Assembly: GCA_009829735.1 (NCBI GenBank) | Contig: CM020619.1 | Location: 1,618,590 to 1,682,589 of the forward strand | DNA: 64,000 nucleotides | Direction: 5' to 3' | Source of the DNA: Pyropia yezoensis | Taxonomy: Eukaryota > Rhodophyta > Bangiophyceae > Bangiales > Bangiaceae | Part shown: piece by piece, positions 54,039 through 63,999 of the stretch | Position numbering within the stretch: the first letter of the stretch is position 1 | Layout: each line of letters starts with the position of its first letter | The notes under the pieces: model-generated | Told to the model about the DNA's origin: nothing | Databases searched by the model: none | The model's input: the letters and a program-made list of their open reading frames with translations, nothing else | Position numbers and translations under genes: made by a program

Positions 54039-55414
54039 AGGACGCGCGTCGAAGAAACGCGTCTAAAACTTCAGGGGCGTTCACAAGGTCTTGCTTTGCC
54101 AGCTAAGAGTTCTCGCTGATGTCGCAGCCTTTCCATTTGACGAGGTACTGCAGTCGTCCACGGCGCTTTCGTGACCGTACAATGGAGTCCACTTCATACT
54201 CGACCGAGCCATCCGGAAATGCAACCGGGGGTGGAACGGGAGGAAGTCGACCATACGGATCAGCGCGGTACGGCTTCAGGAGGCTGGCATGGAAGGCGTT
54301 GTGAACTTCTCGATCGAGGACAGCTTGAGAATGATCGAGACGGAACGTGACGTCACTGATGCTCTCTGTGACTTTGTAGGGTCCAAAGTATTTGGGCATC
54401 AGCTTGCGAGCGCCTTGAAAAGTGTCAGGCAAGAGGTTCTTGGTGCTGAGGAGTACGTGGTCGCCCACAGTGATTGTGCATGGTCGGCGATGACGGTTTG
54501 CGTACGCCGAGCGCGTCTCATTGGCGCTCTTGATGGCGGCGATAGCCGTCTTTTGAGCATCGTAGAGGCTGGATAGCAATCCGACACAGCAGGAAGATTT
54601 GAGTCCCTGCTGTCGAGGATGTCCATAGGCACGGTCCTTGGTTCAAACCGGTAGTTCAAGAAAAATGGAGAGTACGTGGTTACGGCATTAGGTGACCGGT
54701 TGTACCCAACTTCCGCGGCAACGAGGAAAAGATCCCAGTCGCCTTGATGATGGTTGACGAAGTTTCTGAGGATTTCTTCAATTTTCTTGTTCATAATCTC
54801 AGTTTGGCCGTCCGTCTGCGGGTGGTAGGCCGATGAGGCTTTGATCTTGACCTTGAGAATCTTTGTCAGTGACCGCCAGAAGTTGGAGAAGAAGATGGGG
54901 TCGCGGTCACAGACGACTTCTTGAGGTAGGCCGTGGTTGCGATAGACGTGATCGTGGTAAAGCTGAGCTGTGACCGGCGCTGTACATTCCGGCTTCATTG
55001 GTGCCAGGCGAATCATCTTGGTGAGTCGGTTAACAACGACATAAATGCCGTTGTGGCCTCGTGGTGTCAGTGGCAGTGGGGTGATAAAGTCCATGGAGAC
55101 ACTTGCCCATCTTTGGCTTGGGGGCTCGAGTGGTTTGAAATGACCCAGAGGTGAATGAGTGCTAGCCTTGTTCCGCTGGCACGAATCACATGATTGTACG
55201 TAACTTTGGATGTCCTGCCGCATAGACTTCCAGTAGTTATTAGAAGCAACGGCCTTGGTGGTTTTCTTCACTCCCATGTGCCCTTGGCACGGGACGTCGT
55301 GGTAGTCGTGGAGGAGTCTTTGGCGTAGAGTACCAGCGGGGATGCACGTACGGTCACCTCGTTTCAACAACCTCATATGAAACCGGTAGGGAGATACCGG
55401 GTCCTTGGCCGTAT
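54037..55414 (-). pseudogene. Ty3/gypsy integrase-chromodomain remnant (decayed chromovirus)
   Basis: This is the 3' part of a pol gene. From the right, the integrase has the zinc-binding HHCC motif (DYHDVPCQGHMG, CDSCQRNK). The catalytic triad follows: D in SMDFITPLP, D in VCDRDPIFFS and E in HPQTDGQTEIMNKK. A frame change occurs near 54580. The second frame (54579-54103) continues with the integrase C-terminal domain (HRRPCTITVGDHVLLSTKNL, PKYFGPYKV) and a chromodomain (YEVDSIVRSRKRRGRLQYLV, KWKGCDISENS). A TAG at 54103-54105 interrupts the chromodomain where the family usually has Trp; the frame stays open after it to a TAA at 54037-54039. No reverse transcriptase is present: the coding sequence runs up to 55414, where the 5' LTR of the next element starts. 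Called dead because of the frameshift, stop and truncation. Confidence 0.88.
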
Positions 55415-55755
55415 TGTAACCCTAATATTAGGGGGGGCTACTTCTAACCCTTAACTTTCAATTTGATAGTTCGTACTGGTCACGGTATCTATAAGTTACC
55501 TATGACCAGAGGGACTTGCATCTTGGGGTGGAGGGTAGTTAGTAGTGTCTCCGAGGGTTTATAACGTGGGGGCCGGCGGCGAATCCCCCGCCGGCCAAGG
55601 TAGAACAACAAACCCCTCCCATTTGGGCTCCCATCTTGGTCCCGTGGCTTGCGCTCCAAGGACAGCAACCTTGGCCTCCCGGTGACGTTGGTGCCGATCC
55701 CCCTTGGTGAGTGTTCCCTGAGAGTGGACGTGCGACGGATTCCTATTGTGCTACA
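55415..55755 (+). repeat. Putative 5' LTR (341 nt)
   Basis: It starts TGTAAC and ends GCTACA, giving the TG...CA ends typical of LTRs, and is followed one base later by a plausible primer-binding site. The left edge coincides with the abrupt end of the older element. A perfect 14-bp palindrome, CCCTAATATTAGGG (55420-55433), lies just inside the left end. Without a second copy in the window, the boundaries are inferred. Confidence 0.5.
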
Positions 55756-55756
55756 T

Positions 55757-55773
55757 TGGTGGAGCAGCAGGGG
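55757..55773 (+). other. Putative primer-binding site
   Basis: TGGTGGAGCAGCAGGGG begins with TGG (complement of the tRNA CCA end) one nucleotide after the inferred LTR end. The primer tRNA was not identified. Confidence 0.45.
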
Positions 55774-55980
55774 ACGGGTTTCCGTCACCCTTGTGGTGAC
55801 GCCGTCTTCGGCCCTGGCACATGGATAGGGATCCGGTCCTTTTCTTGTACTCGTGGTGTTCCGACCTGATCGATTGTGTTGAGTTTTTACCTTTGACTGT
55901 GATCTACTGTTACTCTCCCCAATCTACCCCCTCGCTCTCTTATTCGTGGTGATTGTTACGTCGGTTGACTGATTGTGACT

Positions 55981-58164
55981 ATGTCTACCCAAGAGACGGG
56001 GAACGTTCAAGATGACGGATCGGCGTCGACGCCGACCCCGGAGGTGACTACGGGAACCGAGATCGGGAACCCGATCGACAACATTGAGACGCCAATGCTC
56101 TCCGGTGCCGGATCGACGTTTGGCACGGCTCGGACGGCAGGAGGCGGGGGCCCGCCTCAACTGTCGTCGACCGACCTCACTCCGCCGCCTCCTTCACCAG
56201 GGGATTCCCTGATGGCATCATTGGCCCGCATCGAGGCCCGGTTTTCCGGGCTCGACGCCCGTCAAGATCGGACGGAGGACGCAATGGCAGTGTTGATGTC
56301 AACACGCCACACGACGGGACCCCGACGTGTTCCTCCCACACCGGTACGGTTCGAACCGGCCGGACTACTTTCGGAGTCCACCAGGGTCAACCCCGGTGTT
56401 GCTACTCCTGGACAACCCCCGGACACAATGGGGTATGGATCCGACTCGTCGGCAGAGTTGGAACGGAGCCACACGGAGCGATACGCTCGGAGCACCCGAA
56501 GCGGACTCCGCGGACACGACCCGGCGGATACTTACGCCGGTGGAGAGTCGGTTAATGGCGGAGGGGGTACCCTCTCACAGTATCCCCACGACGAAGGAGG
56601 CCAGGCAACTCGGGTTCCCGAAGTGCCGACGCCTGAAGTACCATCTTCAGTGGTGGAAGCTATGACCGCGCAGGTCACTGCGAGTCTACTGAAGCGGATG
56701 GAGTCCGATGAGTTTGCTCATCAACTGGCTAAGCGACTGGATACCCAGGACGCTGACACGGAGATCGTCAACGAAGTCTTCAGGTCGGCACTGACTCCCG
56801 AACGTTATCGTTTTGAAGACCGATCTACCACCGTATCGGAATCGATGCGTAATACGTCGCACCGAGCGATCCGCTCTATGCAGACCCTTATGAAGGGAGT
56901 CCCTATGTTCAGGGGCCCCAACGGACGTCCGTTGGCAGTCATCGGCTTCTTGACTAGCTTCAAGGCAGCCGCAGACAAGACGCTCGTCAACGAGGGGCTC
57001 GCCCTGGAGATCCTCCCGTTCTTTGTTGATGAACGGGTGCGAGGCATCCTTCGCCAGGCATCCCCGATGCCGGGAATGAGGGTCGCGGCCACCCCCATGG
57101 ACTACCGTGGGATCCTCAAGGAGCTGCTGAGCAGTTACCTCAGTGAGGACAAGTGCGAGGACCACTACCGGGCCCTGCGCACTGCCACCGCCCAGAGCTG
57201 GGAGGATGAGGAGATGTTCGGACGACGGATTCAAGAGCTCGACTACGAGCTGGGGAAGCTCCTCGGAGAAGGGGAACTACGGGCCATCCTGTTCGCAGGA
57301 GTACCCAACTACGTGCGGATATCCGCACGGGGAGCCAATACGGCCCGGACGAACTTCAGTCGACTGATGCATATGTGCAAGTCCCTAGGGGACGCCTACC
57401 GGGTTCTACACCCGGAATGTGCCTTGGCCCCGAAGCCCAAGGGTGAGGGAGGCAAGCCCAGTCTTACCCCGGTACCGAGGCAAGAGAAGGTGGAACGTAA
57501 GGCCGCACCAGTACTGGTGGCGACCGAACATACCCCTACGGGCGAGGATGAACCTCTAGTTGACCAACAGGGCCACCTGTTGCTACCGGCGACGCCGGTG
57601 ATTGATGAGCACGGTACGGTAGAGTACATCGCCCCGGCTGGGACCCAGTTCCAGGTCAAGGAGGGAGCGGGACGGCGCATCCCGTATGTGCGGACGATGG
57701 GGTATGCCCCGGTTACGGGTAACCCTCACCAGCCCCTGCCTACATGGGCAGTACGTACGGAGGCACCTCCGCAGATTGCGGGCCGACCCAACCGGTTGGG
57801 GGAGTCCATGTTCCGGTTGACCCAAGGACCCAAGGCCTACCAGGGAGCAGGCACTCGGGCGCCCGAGGGAGGCAACCGCAGCTACGGGGCTACCCCGATG
57901 CGAACTCAAGGAGGGACCGGCACGTCCGGATGTATGTTGTGTGGGGATCCCCAGCACTGGGTGTCTTCCTGCCCACTCATCCCCGAGGAGTCTCGGCGGG
58001 CAGCGGCGCAACGCAAGGCATCCACCGGGGGGTATCCCGCCAGAGCACCCGGACCCGCACCGGGTAGGCAGCCAGCTCCAGGTGGAGTACTGGCCGTCGA
58101 GGAGGCACCTCCTCAGCCGGATGTCCCGGCGGACAGCACCCTACCAAGGGCGGGAAACGAGTAA
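55981..58164 (+). CDS. gag: Gag polyprotein of the plus-strand Ty3/gypsy element
   Basis: Gag packages the element RNA into virus-like particles. The 727-residue product starts at ATG 55981 (MSTQETGNVQDDG). A short heptad-like helix (LARIEARFSGLDARQDRTED, about residues 82-101) comes first, then a disordered Pro/Thr/Ser region. The helical capsid-like core is at about 230-480, with TPMDYRGILKELLSSYLSED and YELGKLLGEGELRAILF-type segments. Near the C-terminus is a CCHC zinc knuckle, CMLCGDPQHWVSSC (about residue 650). It ends TAA at 58162-58164, nine bases before the pol ATG. The frame is intact. Confidence 0.88.
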   Translation: MSTQETGNVQDDGSASTPTPEVTTGTEIGNPIDNIETPMLSGAGSTFGTARTAGGGGPPQLSSTDLTPPPPSPGDSLMASLARIEARFSGLDARQDRTEDAMAVLMSTRHTTGPRRVPPTPVRFEPAGLLSESTRVNPGVATPGQPPDTMGYGSDSSAELERSHTERYARSTRSGLRGHDPADTYAGGESVNGGGGTLSQYPHDEGGQATRVPEVPTPEVPSSVVEAMTAQVTASLLKRMESDEFAHQLAKRLDTQDADTEIVNEVFRSALTPERYRFEDRSTTVSESMRNTSHRAIRSMQTLMKGVPMFRGPNGRPLAVIGFLTSFKAAADKTLVNEGLALEILPFFVDERVRGILRQASPMPGMRVAATPMDYRGILKELLSSYLSEDKCEDHYRALRTATAQSWEDEEMFGRRIQELDYELGKLLGEGELRAILFAGVPNYVRISARGANTARTNFSRLMHMCKSLGDAYRVLHPECALAPKPKGEGGKPSLTPVPRQEKVERKAAPVLVATEHTPTGEDEPLVDQQGHLLLPATPVIDEHGTVEYIAPAGTQFQVKEGAGRRIPYVRTMGYAPVTGNPHQPLPTWAVRTEAPPQIAGRPNRLGESMFRLTQGPKAYQGAGTRAPEGGNRSYGATPMRTQGGTGTSGCMLCGDPQHWVSSCPLIPEESRRAAAQRKASTGGYPARAPGPAPGRQPAPGGVLAVEEAPPQPDVPADSTLPRAGNE

Positions 58165-58172
58165 GAGGAAGG

Positions 58173-61100
58173 ATGACCGGGGGGCGCTGGGGTAACCCAA
58201 GCAAGCCACCCCGGAGTACCGCGGGGAAAGCCCCACGGAGAGCGCGGTTGAGCCGACGCCGCATCAACCCCCGGGTACACCTTCCGGCCCCGACGACACG
58301 GCGTCAGGGGATTGATGACCAACCACCAAGGTTGGGAGGAGAGGACGGGAAGCCCCGTCACATGGAACCAGACAAGGGCCCTGTTCAGGATGCCCGAGCT
58401 ACACCGGATATCGGTGTAGGCCACGTGCTGTTTACCTTGGAGAACTTCAAGGTATCAGCCACACTGGGGGTTGACCCCCAGTCGACACGATCGTACTACC
58501 CTGTACTGGATACCGGGGCTGGACCCAACCTTATCCGGAAGGATACCCTCCCGGACAAGTGGCTTCCGCGAGTCAGAGTGACTCGGGGACCCACCATCAA
58601 GGACGCGAATGGTCGCCTCATTCGTACGACCGCAGCGATGTCGCTGCGGGTTACCATCGGGGAACTCACCACGGAAGTCGACTTCCTGGTGTGTGAGACC
58701 CTATCGGTGCCCTGCATACTGGGGTGCACCTTCATCAACGTTCACGTTGATGCAATCCGGCCAGGCCGGAGGACCGTCGAGCTTCAAGAAGCCGACGGTA
58801 CGAAGCGAGGACACACGGCTATCGTCAGGGACCTGACGCTACAAGGGAGCCACGTTAACGTGGCTGAGGTGTATGCAAGTGTCGAGCCGAAGACACTTCG
58901 GTTGGCCAAGCGAACTCGCTTTGAGCCGTTGTCGGAGACAGTCCTCCCGGTTAACTGTGACCTCGCAGGCATCTGCAGAGTCAAGTCCAACTTGCGGACG
59001 TACAAGCGCCATGGGTTGACCATGGCCAACGGTCTCATAGACCTCCCATCAGGAGGGTCGTCCCTCCTAGTGATGGCGAACTATCGCCGTAAGGCAGTCA
59101 CCGTCCCGAAGGGAACTATCCTCGGGATTGCCGAGCTCTACGAAGGAGATATCCTTACCCCTGACAAGGAAGGTCAAGTGGACCCACTTGAGGTGCTGGC
59201 GGTCGCCGAGACCACCGAGCGACAGCAACCCGATGACGGGAAGCCTAGTCGACCATCATTACCGGCAAATATTCCGCCGAAGGACCAAGAAGCATTGAAG
59301 GCACTGGCCGAGGCTGACCTCGACCACCTTCCCCCTTCCGTAGCCGAAGGGGTACGACGGATGTTAAGAAAGCATGACGTCATGTGGACAGGCGGAGCCT
59401 TGGGTACCATTGGGGCTACCCAACATCGTATTGACCTGGTACCAGGCGCACGCCCCGCCCGGTCACAACCGCACCGAGCGGGACCTATGCAACGAGAGAT
59501 CGTTGATGGAGAAGTGAAGAGGATGAGTGAAGCGAAGGTGATACGACCTTTGATGTCGGAGTGGGGTGCCCCAGTCGTTATCGTACCGAAGAAGGGTCAA
59601 ACTCCTCGGTTTTGCATCGATTATCGACGCCTCAACTTGGTTACCAAGAAGGACTCCTACCCTTTACCAAGGATGGATGAATGCATCGACTCCCTGGGGG
59701 AAGCTACGGTGTTTACCACCATCGACTGCAATGCCGGATACTGGCAGATCCCGGTGGCGGACGAGGATATCCCCAAGACGGCATTCGTCTGTCACAGTGG
59801 AGTGTACGAGTTCCTAAGGATGCCCTTCGGATTGTCCAACGCCCCCGCTACATTCCAGCGGGCTATCGACATTATACTGTCGGGGGTGAAGTGGCGTAAC
59901 TGCCTAGTGTATCTCGATGACGTCATCGTCTTCTCGCGTAACATGGATGACCATGTGCAACATGTTGACGAGGTACTCACCCTCTTGAGGAACGCCGGGG
60001 TAACCCTGCGTCTGAAGAAGTGCGCCTTCTTCCAACAGACGGTCGAGTATCTGGGCCACCAGATAACCCCTGGTAAACTAGGGGTACTCGAAGCCAATAC
60101 CCGGGCACTCCGGGATGCCCGGCTCCCTAACACCCAGACACAGCTCAAGAGCTTCCTGGGAATGTGCAATGTATACCGACGGTTCGTCAAGGACTTCGCT
60201 CGGATAGCTAAACCGTTAACGGTTCTTACGAGCAGTACCCTGCCCAAGGTACTCCAACCCCCTTCGCCTAGCGAAGAGGAGGCATTCGAGTCGCTGAAGC
60301 GAGCCCTACTATCCCCACCCGTCCTTGCGTTACCGCACCGACGGGGTACCTTCGTCATCGATGTCGATGAATGCGATACACAAGTGGGATGCACCCTGTT
60401 ACAGGGAGAGACGTTGATCGGTACCGATAACGTTATCCCGGACCTACGTCCGGTAGGATACTTCAGCCGGACACTCAACCCGGCTGAGCGTAACTATAGT
60501 GCCACCGAGCGTGAATGCCTCGGAGTTATATGGGCAGTGCAACTGCTCCGTCCATACCTGGAGGGCTCCCGGTTCATCGTGAGGTCCGACCACGAACCCC
60601 TACGATGGCTCCTCAACCTCGGTGACAAGGATTCCGATAGCCATGGGAGGCTAGCCCGATGGAGGCTGAAGATGGCCGAGCACGACTACCGTACCGTGTA
60701 TAAGGCTGGGTCAACCCACCATCTCGGAGACGCATTGTCTCGCCTCGACACCCCGAGCGGGGATACCCGCCCGGTGGACGAGGACATCCCGGTGGTACCG
60801 GTCTGCATGGTGGGTAACGCTACCCAAAGTATGGTTGACCATACCATGGCACACCGAGCATGACCACTGACCCTCGCGGACTTCCGCGAGGCACAGGCCA
60901 ATGACGATGACTGTAAACGCCATCGTGCTAACCTCCTGGCCGGTACGGCCGGCATCTTCTCCGAGAACGAAGACGGACTTATATACCGGCGGGCACCCGC
61001 CGATGGACGACATCAAGTCGTGGTTCCCGTGTCCTTACGGCAAGCCGTCATGGAACGAGAACACGAGAACCCTACAGCCGGACACCCGGGGGGTTCACGT

Positions 61101-62339
61101 ATGTTCGCAGCAATGCGAAGGTTCTTCTACTGGCCAGCAATGGCCGTCGACGTGGTCGACCACGTAAGGGGATGCCACCCCTGTGCGCGTAACCGCATGA
61201 GTCTACATAGGCAGGCGTCTGCCATGAAGCTATTCCCACCCGATGGGCCCAACGAGCAAGTCGCTATCGACATACTCGGGCCACTTCCGGTAACGGAAGA
61301 AGGGAACAGGTACATCCTGGTCATGTCTGACCGCTTCACTAAGCTGTCACGAGCGGCAGCCATCCCGAATGATACGGCATACACGATTATGAACGCAGTG
61401 GTTGACCACTGGATCAGTGCATACGGAGTCATGAAGCAACTCCTCTCCGATAACGGAGCAAACCTTACGTCAGCATTCTGCACTAAGGTCCTGGGCATGT
61501 TCGGCATCGAACCACGTCGGGCATCCGACTACCACCCGCAAACCAACGGGCAGGTGGAGCGGTTCAACCGCACCATCGTCAAGATGCTACAGTGCTACGT
61601 GGCAGAGCACACGAACACTTGGGACAGGCTTCTGTCCGTGCTCACCCTGGCATACAATGCCAGGCCACATCGGAGTACCAACATCGCCCCACTGGAATGG
61701 GTCATGCCACTAGGCGTCGGTAACCTGACGCTGCCGCCAGGCAGGTGCACTCGGTATGATACACCGAAAGGCCGACCGGCCGAACGTATACACTTAGCTT
61801 GGTTGTCCAAGCTATCATGGATGATACCGAAGCTCAAGGGTGCCCTTGACAGAACACAACTTCGATACAAGAAGAACTTTGACACCCGGCTACGGGTGCG
61901 CAACGCAACCCTGGTAACAGGTGACTGGGTCTACATCAGACACCAGATGTTCCGAGGGAACAAGCTCATGCAACCGGTCAAGGGACCGTACCAGATTCTC
62001 CACAGAGATGACCACTCTGTTATCTTACACTCTGACACGGAGATCCAACGCATCAGTGTGAATGATGTCACACCTGCTCCGAAGCCGGAACAGCCTCAGC
62101 CGGTACCGGCTGGGTTGCTACATGAAGCTCTTACAACCCACCGGTCAGATGACCCGGTGGGACCGGATGGGATTCCATACCAAGTAGAGAGCGTGGTCGG
62201 ACACACCGACCCGGACCTACCAGGACCCTGGTACGTCAAGGTTATGTGGGTCGGATACGACTCACCCACCTGGGAACAGGAGGCAAATATACCCCGCCAA
62301 CTCCTCATGCCTTACATGAGGCGACGACGCCTACTGTAA
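58173..62339 (+). pseudogene. pol: Pol polyprotein (PR-RT-RNase H-IN-chromodomain) with one in-frame TGA
   Basis: One frame from ATG 58173 to TAA 62339, interrupted only by TGA at 60861-60863. Protease: PVLDTGAGPNLI (about 58500). Reverse transcriptase: FCIDYRRLNLVTKKDSYPLP, FRMPFGL-type block LRMPFGLSNAPATFQRA and the catalytic VYLDDVIVFS (about 59907). RNase H: FVIDVDECDTQVG, SATERECLGVIW and SDHEPLRWLL. Integrase: zinc motif CHPCARN and triad D (AIDILGPLP), D (LLSDNGAN), E (HPQTNGQVERFNR). The C-terminus has a chromodomain (about 62180-62320, YQVESVVG and VMWVGYDSPTWEQEANI). The stop falls in the linker between RNase H and integrase, just where PLTLADFREAQ follows. All catalytic residues are intact. 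The pol frame is -1 relative to gag and is open from 58068. Confidence 0.88.
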
Positions 62340-62817
62340 CAACCCAACCGACACCGACTTCGGCGGTTGGGGGGTGAGGCTTATACCTACTAAGTAGGGT
62401 GTGACATGGTTACGGCAGACTTAGGTTTCTAAGTCAAATCAGACTTAGGTTTCTAAGTCGAACCAAGCTTAGGCAACTAAGTAGAGTCAAGCTTAGGTAA
62501 CTAAGTAAAACCTGAACCTTAATAAGTTAACTTAAAGGTAAAGGCTATCTTCGATAATATCGAAGTAACTAGGGGGCTTACACGGGAGGATGACCTCCCC
62601 AAGCCAAGACACAAAGTGAGGGAGGATGACCTCCCCAAGCATGAACCAACCGGAAGAAGTTGGACGGGAGGCAAGGCACCACTGAGCCAGAAGGGGTACT
62701 CCCCAGGGCAGCAAACAGAGGCAAGCAATGCCCCCAAAGGGGATGAGTTTATACTCACTACTACCTGGCTACCATAAGGCCCACCGGGTCCCTCTCCCGT
62801 ACAAACAATAACACTCC
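62340..62817. other. Spacer between pol and the antisense ORF
   Basis: Non-coding. It begins with a G-rich stretch (about 62366-62378), then the four-unit hairpin array, the palindrome TAAGTTAACTTA (about 62522-62533), and two copies of GGGAGGATGACCTCCCCAAGC (spaced about 35 nt) near 62584-62640. Confidence 0.6.
62418..62505 (+). repeat. Four hairpins with exact 24-nt spacing
   Basis: Stems CTTAG/CTAAG enclose 4-nt loops (GTTT, GTTT, GCAA, GTAA), at 62418-62435, 62442-62459, 62468-62481 and 62492-62505. The first two stems extend to 7 bp (GACTTAG/CTAAGTC). Loop centres are 24 nt apart throughout. Confidence 0.9.
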
Positions 62818-63999
62818 TCAGTGGGTAGACCCACTGCCCGAGGGAGGCCACTCACGCGTAAGCGCGTATACCTCCGTGCTCCACCGGTCGGCAATCTCAC
62901 GACGGTCAATCACCCGAGTTACCTCGGTGCATAGCTGGACGAGGGTGCTGCGGCCAGCCTCCACGTCCTCCAGAGCTTTCTGGAGGCGGTCAAGCACACC
63001 ACCGAAGCAACGCGCTGACCCAACCAGCGCAGCACCTGGGGGGATATCCCCCCAGCTAACAGAGAGACCCTCCCGCATTTCGCGGGCAACAAGGGCGTCA
63101 ACGCCCTCATACCAGAGACGGGGACCCCCGTCATGTAGGACAGGGGCGGGAGGTGACACTGGCGCAGCCAGAGGAGCCACAGGAGCCGACACGGCTACCA
63201 CCGGAGCCGGTGGCACCTGATACGAGGCTCCGTAGGACCCTACCGATGGGGCTCCACCGTAACCCCGGCGGGGCTCCGCCCGACGACGGGACACCTCACG
63301 CTCCCCACCCGCAGAGCCCCACTCTCGGGGACGACGGCCAACCGCCGCCGGTATCGGGTTACCGAACCACGGGGAAAGGACCTGAAGAGGGTCATGGATA
63401 ACCATGGGAATACCCAGGTCAGGAACGGCCTCGGTGGACGCCCACCCATGGCAACTAGGCTCACCCGGCTGAGTACGCCGGATACGCAACGAGTGACGAG
63501 GCAAGGGGGTAGCCCCAGCTTGCGGGTCCCGGTACGGGGGAAGGGCCAATACCCCAGCCCAGTTCACGGCATCGCGAACAGCCAGCAGGGCCTCAAACTC
63601 CCGGGCCAACCCGGTCTTGGCAGCTATCAGGTCCACGCCCAACTGCGCGATGTGCCGACGGACACCCGTCGGAAGATGAAACAGGCGCCCCTGCCGGCGG
63701 ACGGACAGCAAGATGGAGGACGCCTGCCCGAGGGTAACCTCAAGGGTGAAGGTACCCTGCAACGGGTGGACCGGCCGGGAGGCCAACACACTCCCGAAGT
63801 ATCGGAGACAGGAGCCGGTGTCAAACCGGAAAGCAGGGGCGGGTTCCCACCCCTCCTGCCATAGCGGCGGGCGCACGGGAGTGTATACCGGCGCACGACC
63901 GTTGCCGGTCTGCAACGCACACGTTATATCCGTGCGAAACGCATCCGCCATGACACCATGGTTACGTCGCCAGCTCGACGCCGACTTCAACCCCGCCAT
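62818..63999 (-). CDS. Unrecognised antisense ORF of the Ty3/gypsy element
   Basis: An uninterrupted frame of at least 393 codons lies on the strand opposite to gag-pol, downstream of pol, with its ATG one base from the window end; it may continue beyond. No family is recognised. The first half looks folded (FTLEVTLGQASSILLSVRRQ and HLPTGVRRHIAQLGVDLIAA). A Pro/Ala/Val linker follows, then a helical C-terminus (GVLDRLQKALEDVEAGRSTL, VTRVIDRREIADRWSTEVY). No transmembrane segment or signal peptide is evident. Composition matches gag-pol more than the host genes. It may be an element-borne antisense gene, as described for some plant Ty3/gypsy elements, or part of another minus-strand element. 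Confidence 0.5.
   Translation of the reverse strand: MAGLKSASSWRRNHGVMADAFRTDITCALQTGNGRAPVYTPVRPPLWQEGWEPAPAFRFDTGSCLRYFGSVLASRPVHPLQGTFTLEVTLGQASSILLSVRRQGRLFHLPTGVRRHIAQLGVDLIAAKTGLAREFEALLAVRDAVNWAGVLALPPYRDPQAGATPLPRHSLRIRRTQPGEPSCHGWASTEAVPDLGIPMVIHDPLQVLSPWFGNPIPAAVGRRPREWGSAGGEREVSRRRAEPRRGYGGAPSVGSYGASYQVPPAPVVAVSAPVAPLAAPVSPPAPVLHDGGPRLWYEGVDALVAREMREGLSVSWGDIPPGAALVGSARCFGGVLDRLQKALEDVEAGRSTLVQLCTEVTRVIDRREIADRWSTEVYALTREWPPSGSGSTH

Noticed and set aside
60861..60863. Alternative genetic code or selenocysteine at the pol TGA
   Set aside because: Host genes in the window use TGA as a normal stop (for example BRE1 at 9805-9807 and the Rsa3-like gene at 10620-10622), and no selenocysteine context is expected in this linker.
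62335..62345. 3' LTR starting at TGTAAC over the pol stop codon
   Set aside because: The sequence after it differs from the inferred 5' LTR from the seventh base on, so it is not a matching repeat.
62418..62505. CRISPR array
   Set aside because: Units are contiguous 24-nt hairpins without unique spacers, in a eukaryotic retrotransposon.
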